A DNA stretch of 35,236 bases from contig CANLQR010000016.1 of assembly GCA_947492135.1 (NCBI GenBank), forward strand, positions 1-35,236, given 5' to 3'. Positions 1 to 8,440 of this stretch are shown in pieces. Under the pieces are notes generated by a model that was not told the DNA's origin, did not search any database, and worked only from the letters and a program-made list of their open reading frames with translations. The DNA is from Deltaproteobacteria bacterium (GTDB taxonomy: Bacteria; Myxococcota_A; Polyangia; Nannocystales; Nannocystaceae). Position 1 is the stretch's first letter; each line of letters opens with the position of its first letter. The translations under genes and the position numbers were made by a program.

Positions 1-326
1 TCGGGCTCGCCAGGGCGCTCGAGTTGTGTCTGACTGGCGCCGTGATCGACGCCAACGAAGCTCTGCGGCTCGGCCTGGTCAATCGTGTCTTGCCCCGTGG
101 AGAGCTCATCGCCGCGGCGATGACCACGCTCGAGACCGTGGCGCAGCAGGCCCCGTTGGCAATCGCGCGGTGCAAAGCCGTGCTCCACCGCGGTGCAGAG
201 CTGCCGCTCGCCGCGGCCAACCAGCTCGAGCGGGAAGGGTTTGCGGCGCTGTTCGCCACCGCGGATCAAAAAGAGGGCATGAGCGCCTTCTTGGGCAAGC
301 GGCCGGCCGATTTCGCCGGCCGCTGA
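1..326 (+). CDS. Enoyl-CoA hydratase/isomerase family protein, C-terminal part (5' end outside window)
   Basis: The reading frame is open from base 3 to the TGA at 324-326, so only about the last 107 residues are present. The visible part has the crotonase-fold signature after the active site: LCLTGAVIDANEA followed by LRLGLVNRVLP, then the helical C-terminus with AIARCKAVLHRG and a FATADQKEGMSAFLGKR ending. Crotonases hydrate 2-enoyl-CoA in beta-oxidation or related acyl-CoA pathways. The active-site glutamates lie upstream of the window, so exact activity cannot be judged. An acyl-CoA dehydrogenase follows 100 bp downstream on the same strand, which fits a beta-oxidation-like set. Confidence 0.9.
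   Translation, partial: GLARALELCLTGAVIDANEALRLGLVNRVLPRGELIAAAMTTLETVAQQAPLAIARCKAVLHRGAELPLAAANQLEREGFAALFATADQKEGMSAFLGKRPADFAGR
299..323 (+). other. Perfect 9-bp inverted repeat over the hydratase stop region
   Basis: GCGGCCGGC (299-307) is complementary to GCCGGCCGC (315-323) around a 7-nt loop. It sits in the last codons of the enoyl-CoA hydratase gene and ends just before its stop codon. There is no T-run after it, so it is a poor intrinsic terminator. It could be a processing or attenuation hairpin, or simply a consequence of GC-rich codons. Confidence 0.3.
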
Positions 327-426
327 CGGCCGCACCTCCGGCGCCGGCGGGGCGCCCGCTGGGTGGGGCGCTGGCAAGCCCCACGGTGGCCGTGGCCGGG
401 CGGACGCGGTACGCTCCGCCGCGGCG

Positions 427-1569
<1,143 letters not shown>

Positions 1570-1591
1570 GAACGCCCGAAGGAGACACACC

Positions 1592-2119
1592 ATGACCCAG
1601 ATTCATCCTCTGTCGCTCGCGCTGCTGCTCGCGCTGCCGACGTTCGGTTTCGTCGGTTGCAAAAAGGTCGACACCGATCACCCTGACGTCGCCTCCGGCC
1701 ATCGGAAGAACAAGTACCACTCAGACATCGTCACGGGGACGTACCGAGACGACCACGACGATCAGGGTAAGGGCATCATGCCCAACACATTGCGTTCGAT
1801 CGAGGACACGATCAACAACGTCTACGAGAAAGACTTCGAGCGCTGCCTCGAGGACGAGATGTCGATCGCGGATACGCGCTTCATGCGGAGCGCGTTCAGT
1901 GTCGAGTTCAAGATCGACACAAGCGGCAAGTCCAGCAACGCAACCGTGATCAACATCTGGCTCAAGACTCAGAACGCCAAGGGTTCCAATATCGCCGAGG
2001 TCCCTGCGGACAACCTCAAAGCCTGCATCGCCGCGGCGATCTCGGAGTGGGTGTTCGACCCGCCGCCTGAGGTCGACCACGTGCACACCTACAAGGGCCA
2101 AGTCGGCGAAGCGTTCTAG
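1592..2119 (+). CDS. Small lipoprotein resembling the AgmX/PglI C-terminal domain
   Basis: The 175-residue protein begins with a lipoprotein signal: hydrophobic LALLLALPTFGFVGC with the acceptor cysteine at the end of the hydrophobic stretch. The ATG at 1592 follows a good ribosome site (GAAGGAG, about 7 nt upstream). The body has FERCLEDEM, an alternating strand segment (FSVEFKIDTSGKSSNATV), then CIAAAISEWVFDPPP. That order of 'C...V.F.I...G.......C....W.F' resembles the AgmX/PglI or TonB-like C-terminal domain common in myxobacterial envelope and motility proteins. The match is by eye only. It lies between two acyl-CoA dehydrogenase genes on the same strand, 22 bp after one and 4 bp before the next, so it is probably co-transcribed. 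No link to acyl-CoA metabolism is visible in the protein. Confidence 0.75.
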   Translation: MTQIHPLSLALLLALPTFGFVGCKKVDTDHPDVASGHRKNKYHSDIVTGTYRDDHDDQGKGIMPNTLRSIEDTINNVYEKDFERCLEDEMSIADTRFMRSAFSVEFKIDTSGKSSNATVINIWLKTQNAKGSNIAEVPADNLKACIAAAISEWVFDPPPEVDHVHTYKGQVGEAF

Positions 2120-2123
2120 AACG

Positions 2124-3299
2124 ATGTACGATCTCGTTCCCGAGCCTGGTGAACTCGCCGTCCAAACCCTGGCCCAGCGCATCGCTGGCGAGGTCCTGCG
2201 TCCGGCTGCTGTCGACCTCGACCGCCGCGGGGGCTTCCCGACGGAAAGTCTGCTCGCGTTGTCGCGTTCCGGGTTGATGGGCATCAACGTTCCCCGCGAC
2301 CTCGGCGGACTTGCTGCCGGGCCGGTCGCCTACAGCCTGGCCGTCACCGCGCTGGCCCACGCCTGTGCATCGACCACCGTGGCGCTGTGCGTGAACAATA
2401 TGGTCGCCGAGGTCGTGACGCATTTCGGTTCGCCCGACCAGCGCGCGGCGCATGTCCCGAAACTGTGCGACGGCGGGCACGTGGTCGGTGCGTTCGCCCT
2501 GTCGGAGGCCAGTGCGGGGAGTGATCCCGCTGGCATGCGCACACGAGCCCGACGCACCGAGCGAGGGTGGGTGATCGACGGTAGCAAGTTGTGGATCACC
2601 AGCGGCAGCGACGCGGGGTTGTTCGTGGTCTGGGCCAAGACCAGCGACGATCCGGGCACGCGCGGCATCTCGTGCTTCCTGGTGCCTGGCGACACCCCAG
2701 GCCTGTCGCGAGGAAAGCCGGAGCACAAGCTCGGGCTGTGCGGGAGCACGACGTGCGCCATCGAGTTTTCTGGCTGTGAGGTCGGACCGCAAGCGCTGCT
2801 CGACGATGTTGGGCGAGGGTTTCGCGTGGCCATGATGGCGCTCGACGGCGGACGGATCGGAATCGCTTCGCAGGCCATTGGCATCGGTCGTGCGGCGACT
2901 CAAGCGGCAGCCTCGTGGGCGTGCGAGCGGTACGGCGCAAACGGGGTCCCCCAAGGCGTCGCGTTCGCTTTGGCCGACAGCGCCACTGAACTCGATGCTG
3001 CGGCGCTGCTCACGTTGCGCGCCGCTTGGCTCAAGCGTGAGGGCCGTCCGTTCTCGCATCAGGCGAGCATGGCGAAGCTGCTCGCCAGCGAGAAAGCCTT
3101 CGCGGCCTGCAACCGCGCGCTGGGGATGATGGGGGCCCAAGGGCAGGACTGTGATCACCCGGTCGAACGGTTCTTCCGCGACGTCCGCGTTACCATGATC
3201 TACGAGGGCACCAGCGAGGTGCAGCGTGTGGTCGTGTCACGGGACATCGCGAGACGCTACGACGCCGATCCCCGAAGCCCGTCGGAGCTCAGGCTTTGA
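2124..3299 (+). CDS. Acyl-CoA dehydrogenase paralogue with catalytic glutamate but altered cross-dimer FAD motifs
   Basis: The protein has 391 residues. The N-terminal and middle domains are intact: ALSEASAGSD (about residues 125-134) and LWITSG are both present. The catalytic motif MIYEGTSEVQ is kept (E361). In contrast, the flavin-contacting R-x-x-F-G motif is replaced by CERYGANG near residue 267, with a short deletion compared with the neighbour at 427-1569. The Q-x-HGG segment is replaced by MMGAQGQD near residue 335. In known homotetrameric family members these two motifs reach across the dimer to hold the partner's FAD. The next gene overlaps its stop codon and keeps exactly these motifs, so a mixed enzyme is likely. 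The start ATG lies only 4 bp after the upstream lipoprotein stop. Substrate unknown. Confidence 0.9.
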   Translation: MYDLVPEPGELAVQTLAQRIAGEVLRPAAVDLDRRGGFPTESLLALSRSGLMGINVPRDLGGLAAGPVAYSLAVTALAHACASTTVALCVNNMVAEVVTHFGSPDQRAAHVPKLCDGGHVVGAFALSEASAGSDPAGMRTRARRTERGWVIDGSKLWITSGSDAGLFVVWAKTSDDPGTRGISCFLVPGDTPGLSRGKPEHKLGLCGSTTCAIEFSGCEVGPQALLDDVGRGFRVAMMALDGGRIGIASQAIGIGRAATQAAASWACERYGANGVPQGVAFALADSATELDAAALLTLRAAWLKREGRPFSHQASMAKLLASEKAFAACNRALGMMGAQGQDCDHPVERFFRDVRVTMIYEGTSEVQRVVVSRDIARRYDADPRSPSELRL

Positions 3300-4348
3300 A
3301 GTGGCCGGCGCACGTCGAGGCGTTGCAGGGCGCGGTTGTGGCTTTGGGAGCCCGCGAGTTGGGCCCAAACGCAGCGCGCTGGGATAGCAGCGCCGGCTTC
3401 GAGCCGACGTTCGCCGCGAAAGTGGCGGACTGGGGGTTGTTTGGTGTCAGCGTGCCCGAGGTTCAAGGTGGCGCCGGGGCGGGCTTGCTTGGCGCAGCCG
3501 TGGTCATCGAAGAGATCGCGGCGCACAGCGGCTCGCTCGCGATGCGGCTCGCGCTGCACGAGGGCGTGGCGGTCGGCTTCGCACTTGGCCTCGCAGACAC
3601 GTCCTTGCTCGCGCGACTCATCGGCAACGGCGGCTTCGCGGGCTGGGTTGGTCTGGGCCGCGGCGTGACCGCCGAGCAGTCCAGCGATCGACTGCGACTG
3701 CAGGGCTCGGTTTGCATGGCGCCCGGTGACGGCGACCTCGTGGTCGCCGGTCACGGCACCGGCGGGCCGCGAGTCGGTTTCGTCGCGGCGGATCAGCTCA
3801 GCTCGGGTCGTGCTCGCGCGGCGTGTGGCCTTCGTGCCGTGGGTTGGACGGACGTCGTGATCGATGCCGATGTCGAGCACTCAGGCAACGCGGCCGTGGC
3901 CGCACGACTGGGCGCGCGCCTGTCGGTACTCATCGGCGCGGTCGCGTGCGGACTTGCCCGCGCTGCAATCAGTCAGGCGACCGCGTACGCCCAGGTTCGC
4001 GAGCAGTTCGGGCAGAGCATCGCGCAGTTCCAGGCGATCCAATGGAAACTCGCCAATGGCGCGACGGAGCGCGACGCGGCGTGGCTGCTCGTCACCGATG
4101 CAGCGGGTCGGCTCGATGCCCAGCGGCCCGCTGCCAATGAGGCGGCCGCCCGCGCTCAGCTCGCGGCGGTGCGTATGTCGGTCTCGGCGTGCTCCGAGGC
4201 CCTCCAAGTCCACGGCGGCTATGGCTACACCCGCGAGTTTCCGATCGAGCGGCTGCTCCGCGACGCGCGGGCGTGCACTGCGATCGATCGTGGCGATGAT
4301 GACCTTCGCGCGGCCCTCGCTGCTGCCATCACCGCGAGATTCGAGTAG
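3296..4348 (+). CDS. Degenerate acyl-CoA dehydrogenase paralogue, probable partner subunit of the preceding gene
   Basis: The protein has 350 residues, starting at a TTG that overlaps the previous stop codon (TTGA), a sign of translational coupling. It has the family fold but lacks the middle-domain LSE-x-x-AGSD and W-I-T-N motifs. The catalytic YEGTSE motif is also gone: the aligned segment reads AIDRGDDD, with D331 where the glutamate should be. It keeps the motifs missing upstream: VREQFGQSIAQFQ (R235) and QVHGGYGYTREFPIERLLRDARA (from residue 304). It should therefore be inactive alone but able to complete the FAD site of the preceding protein. Mycobacterial steroid-degradation enzymes of the FadE26-FadE27 (ChsE4-ChsE5) type form such alpha2beta2 complexes. 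Pairing here is inference. Confidence 0.88.
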   Translation: MKWPAHVEALQGAVVALGARELGPNAARWDSSAGFEPTFAAKVADWGLFGVSVPEVQGGAGAGLLGAAVVIEEIAAHSGSLAMRLALHEGVAVGFALGLADTSLLARLIGNGGFAGWVGLGRGVTAEQSSDRLRLQGSVCMAPGDGDLVVAGHGTGGPRVGFVAADQLSSGRARAACGLRAVGWTDVVIDADVEHSGNAAVAARLGARLSVLIGAVACGLARAAISQATAYAQVREQFGQSIAQFQAIQWKLANGATERDAAWLLVTDAAGRLDAQRPAANEAAARAQLAAVRMSVSACSEALQVHGGYGYTREFPIERLLRDARACTAIDRGDDDLRAALAAAITARFE

Positions 4349-4428
4349 CGGCGAGGTCAAATCACCGCCGAGAGGGAACCCCGGCACCAGCCGCGGAGCC
4401 CTGCGCAAGAGCAGGCGAACCACGAGCG

Positions 4429-4461
4429 AAGGGCACGTCGGCGCTGACCGAACGTGCCCTT
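4429..4461. terminator. Hairpin between convergent genes, probable bidirectional terminator
   Basis: A perfect 10-bp inverted repeat: AAGGGCACGT (4429-4438) and ACGTGCCCTT (4452-4461) around a 13-nt loop. It lies in the 147-bp gap between the dehydrogenase gene ending at 4348 (plus) and the lipoprotein gene ending at 4496 (minus). The stem has A/T ends but no long T-run, so termination strength is uncertain. Nothing else is visible in the gap. Confidence 0.6.
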
Positions 4462-4495
4462 GGAGGCGGGAGGCGAGAACGAGGTCAGCGGCGTG

Positions 4496-4951
4496 CTAGC
4501 GCGAGGTGACTGCGCAGTTGGAGAAGTAGAGCACCGAAGCCGAGACCAGTTGGGCGTCTTGGTCGACGTCGCGGTCGGCCAACGGCTGCCAGCGGCCGGC
4601 CTTGTCGGAGATGAGCAGCAGGTCGTTCAGGTCGAGCCCGGCAAGCTCAAACGAGCGATCGTCGGCATCCGCTGCGAGGTCGTAGGTGAGGCTGGCGGGA
4701 GCCAGCAGGCTTACGCCGGCAGGCTCGATGGCGTAGGCGGTGCCGATGGCCCCATGGGGTGCATCGTCGAGGACCTCGATCGTGATCGCGACCTCGTCGG
4801 TCAACGCGCCGGCGGGGATGTCCAGGGTGACGCGCCCGTCAGCCGAGGTCACCACACCTCCCCGAGGCCCAACCGTGTCGCCGGCATCGCATCCCGCGAA
4901 GATGGAGAGCGCCAGGGCTGCCGCGAGGGTCGTGGTCGTCATCGTCGCCAT
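4496..4951 (-). CDS. Putative lipoprotein with ZU5-like beta domain
   Basis: The preferred start is the ATG at 4951 (151 residues), with another at 4942. Both place a short signal first, with hydrophobic LAAALALSIFAGC ending in a lipobox cysteine. A further in-frame ATG at 5035 would put unlikely sequence before the signal. After the signal comes GPRGGVVTSADGRVTLDIPA then GALTDEVAITIEVLDD. This 'GG.v...dG.v.l.iP.gAL...t.i.i' pattern is typical of ZU5-like domains in bacterial surface lipoproteins. The rest is strand-rich and ends in VLYFSNCAVTSR. It probably sits at the outer membrane; ligand or role is not visible. A TATAGA box at 4971-4976 supports the shorter start. It is separated from the divergent-facing 3' neighbour by a hairpin. 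Confidence 0.75.
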   Translation of the reverse strand: MATMTTTTLAAALALSIFAGCDAGDTVGPRGGVVTSADGRVTLDIPAGALTDEVAITIEVLDDAPHGAIGTAYAIEPAGVSLLAPASLTYDLAADADDRSFELAGLDLNDLLLISDKAGRWQPLADRDVDQDAQLVSASVLYFSNCAVTSR

Positions 4952-4970
4952 GTCTGCGTAGGCTGCAGGG

Positions 4971-4976
4971 TCTATA
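4971..4976 (-). promoter_or_regulatory. Candidate -10 box for the ZU5-like lipoprotein gene
   Basis: On the minus strand the sequence reads TATAGA, five of six matches to the sigma-70 -10 consensus and rare in this GC-rich DNA. It lies 19 bp upstream of the ATG at 4951. No good -35 is seen at 16-18 bp, so the call is weak. If real, transcription starts downstream of the ATG at 5035 and rules that start out. Confidence 0.35.
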
Positions 4977-5103
4977 CCGTGCGACGTCAGAGCCAAGTTG
5001 GTGCAATTACGGGGCATGGCAACCCGAGTGGCCACGGCTGGGCAACTAGCCCGCTGGCGACCGTCGTAGCCGCCTCGGTAGTCAACCTCACAAAACCGGC
5101 ACC

Positions 5104-5841
5104 CTATTCAAGGCCCAGATCGGCGACGTCGTCCTCGTCGAGACCAAAAAAGTGGCCAAGCTCGTGCAGAACCGTGACTTCGACCTGTTCGGCCAGTGTT
5201 CCGTCGTCCGTCGCGATCGCCAGCAGGTTTGCGTAGAACAGGACGATCCGTGTCGGTCGGGTGTCGGCGTGGCCAGCTTTGCGCGCGAAGTCGGTCGCGC
5301 CTTCGAACAGGCCCAAGGCCCGAGGATCGAAGCACTCCCGCACCAGATCGACGCTGGGGCGGGCCTCGAGCACGACGGGGACCTCCTCGATGCGCTCGGC
5401 GAGGTGGGCGGGCAGGCTCTCTAGAGCCCGCCGCGCGTGATCCTCGATGAAGGCCAGGTCGGCCGGCGTGCCCACGCCCGCACGACGGTCGGCACGCGTG
5501 TCGAGGGCGAGCACCAGGAGGTTGTGTTCGATCATGCCGGCCATGTCGCCGCGGTCCTCGAGCAGGCTGGCGAGCAGATGCTGGGCATCGGCGTGTTCCG
5601 GGTCGTCGGCCACGGCCGCACGCAAGCTGGCCTCCGCCGAGCGCCAGTCGTCGACGAGCAGTGCGAGTTCTGCCTGAAGCAGCAGGACCTCTGCCGCCTG
5701 CGGCGCGAGGGCGACGGCCTCGCCAATCGTCGTGCGCGCGCGCGCCGGGTCATCGCTGGCGAGCAGATCGAGCGCCTCCTCGACCAGGTGGGCGAGGACG
5801 TCGGCCTGGGCCGCGGAGAGTCGTGTACGGGCGGGCGCCAT
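5104..5841 (-). CDS. TPR-like protein fused to a C-terminal zincin (PF06262-type) metallopeptidase domain
   Basis: The protein has 245 residues and starts at ATG 5841. Residues 10-110 are helical and TPR-like: ARTTIGEAVALAPQAAEVLL, LALLVDDWRSAEASLRAAV and DPEHADAQHLLASLLEDRGD repeat the roughly 34-residue pattern. The C-terminal part has FDPRALGLFEG, then RIVLFYANLLAIA, then VTVLHELGHFFGLDEDD. HELGH at residues 226-230 is a zinc-binding HExxH motif, and the 'lfy.n......v..tv.HE.gH.fGl.e.dl' context matches the small bacterial zincin family PF06262. No signal peptide is seen, so it is probably cytoplasmic. That family is usually about 120-130 residues without TPRs; the fusion suggests a protein-binding role. 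Substrate unknown. Confidence 0.8.
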   Translation of the reverse strand: MAPARTRLSAAQADVLAHLVEEALDLLASDDPARARTTIGEAVALAPQAAEVLLLQAELALLVDDWRSAEASLRAAVADDPEHADAQHLLASLLEDRGDMAGMIEHNLLVLALDTRADRRAGVGTPADLAFIEDHARRALESLPAHLAERIEEVPVVLEARPSVDLVRECFDPRALGLFEGATDFARKAGHADTRPTRIVLFYANLLAIATDDGTLAEQVEVTVLHELGHFFGLDEDDVADLGLE

Positions 5842-5920
5842 GGGCCCCAGAGCATCGCGCGTCCGCGTCGCCGAACCCAGACCGAATCACCGGCCAGGAT
5901 GGGGTATACCCTGCGCCCGC

Positions 5921-7240
5921 ATGCCCGTACCTGTCGAGATCCGCATCAGAACGCTCGCCACGGGCGGTGATGCCGTGGGTCACCCCACCACAACCCACGC
6001 TGGCGCGCCGGCGACATGGTTCGTCGCCGAAGCACTGCCGGGCGAACTCGTCCTGGCCCGCACCCTGCGAACCGCCCGCAAGCACGTGGTCGCGGCGGTC
6101 GAGCAGGTGCTCGAGCCGAGCGCGGACCGGGTCAAGCCCCCGTGCGCGCTTGCAGGCACGTGCGGCGGCTGCGGGTGGCAGCATGTCGCGCCCGCGGCCC
6201 AACTTGGTCTCAAACTCGGGATGGTCAAGGACGCGCTACGTCAGCTCGGGGTCGAACCGGTGCTCGGCGACGCTCCAGCGGTCGGCGACGGCCTGGGCTA
6301 TCGGCGTCGCGCGCGGCTGCACTACCGCAAGGACGGCGAGAGCTTCGTGCTCGGGTTCATGCGCAAGCGCAGTGACGAGGTGATCGACGTCCCGGCATGT
6401 CCGGTGCTTGTGGCGCCGCTGCGGCACGCGCTCACGCGTCTGCGTCGAGTGGCCGCGCTGTTGCCCGCCCATGGTGAGGTTCATGCGCTCACCGATGGCA
6501 AACAGGTGGCGCTGGGCCTCGCTGGCGTGCGGCCCACCGACGAGCTGCGGGCGGCGCTGGAAGAGTGCCTCGACCGCGTGCTGGTCGGTGTCGAGATTCG
6601 GGGTGGGCGCGCGCGTATTCGCGTTGGCACCCCGGTACTCGAGATCGACGGTGGAGGCGGGCTGCCGCCGATGTTGGCTTCGCCGTTCGTGTTCACGCAA
6701 GCGCGCGCTGACGTGAATCGGGCACTTTTGCGGCACGTGCTCGGCCGGGCCAAGCCCCATGGAAAGCGGGTGCTCGAACTCTACGCAGGCGCGGGCAATT
6801 TCACCCGAGCACTCGCGCGCGTCGCGAGTCGGGTATGGACGTGCGACGACGACCGCGAATCGGTGGGCCTGCTGCGCAAGCTCGCCGAGGCACAAGGTCT
6901 GCCGATCAATGCCAAGCATGGGGACGTCGCCGCACTGATTCCGCGTATCGCCAGTGGTGCGACGCGGTACGAGGTGGTCGTCGCCGACCCGCCCCGCGGC
7001 GGTCTCGGCAAGGAAGCGACCGAGGCCTTGGCGGTGGTGGCCACCGAGCGGATCGTGCTGGTCGCTTGCGACCCGGCGACGCTCGCCCGCGATCTCGAGG
7101 TGCTGGTGCGTCACGGCTGGGCCATCGACGATGTCACCGTGTTCGACCTCATGCCGATGACTCCCGAGGTCGAGTGCGTGGCGACCCTGCGGCCAGCCAC
7201 TGGCATCACGGCTGCGAACCCAGCGAAGCCGCAAGCGTGA
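5921..7240 (+). CDS. TrmA/RumA-family RNA (uracil-5-)-methyltransferase with iron-sulfur cluster motif
   Basis: The protein has 439 residues from ATG 5921. An N-terminal basic, TRAM-like region is followed by cysteines C75-x5-C81-x2-C84 (CALAGTCGGCGWQH) and C160 (VPACPV), matching the [4Fe-4S] ligands of RlmD-type enzymes. The SAM-binding domain has VLELYAGAGNFTRALA and VVADPPRGGLGKEA. The catalytic cysteine is C383 in VACDPATLARDL, where most relatives have SCNP. The general base is E418 in TPEVECVATL. The family methylates U at C5 in 23S rRNA or tRNA; which RNA is targeted is not decidable here. Its stop overlaps the holA start (GTGA). A TATACC box at 5905-5910 leaves almost no leader. The gene is divergent from the TPR-zincin gene, with 79 bp between them. 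Confidence 0.9.
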   Translation: MPVPVEIRIRTLATGGDAVGHPTTTHAGAPATWFVAEALPGELVLARTLRTARKHVVAAVEQVLEPSADRVKPPCALAGTCGGCGWQHVAPAAQLGLKLGMVKDALRQLGVEPVLGDAPAVGDGLGYRRRARLHYRKDGESFVLGFMRKRSDEVIDVPACPVLVAPLRHALTRLRRVAALLPAHGEVHALTDGKQVALGLAGVRPTDELRAALEECLDRVLVGVEIRGGRARIRVGTPVLEIDGGGGLPPMLASPFVFTQARADVNRALLRHVLGRAKPHGKRVLELYAGAGNFTRALARVASRVWTCDDDRESVGLLRKLAEAQGLPINAKHGDVAALIPRIASGATRYEVVVADPPRGGLGKEATEALAVVATERIVLVACDPATLARDLEVLVRHGWAIDDVTVFDLMPMTPEVECVATLRPATGITAANPAKPQA

Positions 7241-8304
7241 CCCGGTCAGGTTCGGCGTCGAGCCCGTTGGCCAAGATCAAGGCGGGCGAACTCGCCCCCG
7301 TCTATGTGCTCTACGGAGCCGAGCACGCCCTGATACGGGTGTGGATCGACGCAATTCGGGTGGCGGCCGTGGACGAGAACTTTGCGGCGTTCAACCACGA
7401 GCGGTTCGCGGGTCGCGACCTCGAGGGACCGGGCAAGGTCCTCGAGGCCTGCATGCAGGTGCCGCTGATGGCCAAGCGTCGCCTCGTCGAGCTCGACGAG
7501 CCCGAGGCGATCGGCAAGGGCAGGGGCCCCGCCAATCCAAAACTGCTCGACACGCTCGTCGCGTATCTCGCGGCGCCCAATCCCAGCACGGTGCTGGTGG
7601 TGACGTCGGCCGGCATCGATGCACGATCGCGATTGGTCACGGCGGCCAAGAAAACTGGAGTCGTCGAGAAGTTCGAAGGCTTGCGTCGCAATGACGACGC
7701 ACTGCTATTCGTGCAGACGCAGGCGCACGAAGTCGGCATCGCCATCGACTCGGATGCTGCTGGGTTGATCGTCGAACGCGTGGGCACCTCGCCCTCAGCT
7801 CTCGCGGCTGCGCTCGAGCAGGCCTCGCTCTACGCCGGGGTCGGCGTGCGCGTGACGTGCGAGCACGTCGCAGCGGTGGTGACCGACTCGCGCGACGCCG
7901 TCGTGTTCGACCTGACGGATGCGGTGGGCATGGGTCGTCACGAGCGAGCGATCGCCGTCTTGCGGCGCATGTTCTCCCAGGGCGATCGCGGGATGGGCGA
8001 GGCCGTGCCCCTGGTGGGTCTCCTGGCCCGTCAGCTGCGGATGCTGATGCTCGCGCACGGCGTCGGGCTACGCGCGGGTGAGGTGGCATCGGCGGCCGGC
8101 GTGCCGCCTTTCATCGCGAGCAAGCTGGTGGAGCAGGCGCGACAGTTCGGTCCAGACCGACTGCGTCGGGCCTTCGCGGCACTCGTGCGGCTTGACGGCG
8201 ACCTCAAGGGCGGATCCTACGTGGTGAACCACGCGCCCGAGCTCGCGCTCGAGCGCTGGATCCTGGAGTCGTGTGACGCCCTGGGCGCTGTTGCTCGACG
8301 CTGA
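7237..8304 (+). CDS. holA: DNA polymerase III delta subunit
   Basis: The protein has 355 residues. The GTG at 7237 overlaps the previous stop and matches the family's N-terminus a few residues before LAPVYVLYGAE, the Walker-like start 'p.yll.G.e..l'. Further family features are the FAAFNHERFAG segment, LEACMQVPLMAKRRLVELDEPEA, VLVVTSAGIDARSRL, and the C-terminal collar domain with VPLVGLLARQLRMLMLA and ASKLVEQARQFGPDRLRRAF. Delta opens the sliding clamp within the clamp-loader complex in replication. It is the last plus-strand gene before a palindrome and the convergent rpsT. holA next to rpsT is a common bacterial arrangement, which supports both calls. Confidence 0.93.
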   Translation: MTRSGSASSPLAKIKAGELAPVYVLYGAEHALIRVWIDAIRVAAVDENFAAFNHERFAGRDLEGPGKVLEACMQVPLMAKRRLVELDEPEAIGKGRGPANPKLLDTLVAYLAAPNPSTVLVVTSAGIDARSRLVTAAKKTGVVEKFEGLRRNDDALLFVQTQAHEVGIAIDSDAAGLIVERVGTSPSALAAALEQASLYAGVGVRVTCEHVAAVVTDSRDAVVFDLTDAVGMGRHERAIAVLRRMFSQGDRGMGEAVPLVGLLARQLRMLMLAHGVGLRAGEVASAAGVPPFIASKLVEQARQFGPDRLRRAFAALVRLDGDLKGGSYVVNHAPELALERWILESCDALGAVARR

Positions 8305-8400
8305 AGCCCGCTCGATCGAGCCAAGGCCGCGCGATGCTGGCGGCAAGCGAACCAAAAAACAACGCGACGCTCGGTCACCCGAACGCCGCGGAGGCACGAA

Positions 8401-8422
8401 ATACGTCGTTGAAACGACGTAT
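8401..8422. terminator. Perfect palindromic hairpin between holA and rpsT
   Basis: ATACGTCGTT (8401-8410) and AACGACGTAT (8413-8422) form a perfect 10-bp stem around GA. It lies in the 136-bp gap between convergent holA and rpsT, so it can act in both directions. There is no T-run next to it. The gap also holds an A-rich run (ACCAAAAAACAAC near 8350-8362) that would read as a T-run in minus-strand transcripts about 40 nt past the hairpin. Confidence 0.6.
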
Positions 8423-8440
8423 GAGATCCAGGTGCGCGCT

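Noticed and set aside
3296-4348. Pseudogene call for the third acyl-CoA dehydrogenase
   Set aside because: The frame is intact, starts by overlapping the previous stop, and keeps precisely the motifs its neighbour lacks, which argues for selection rather than decay.
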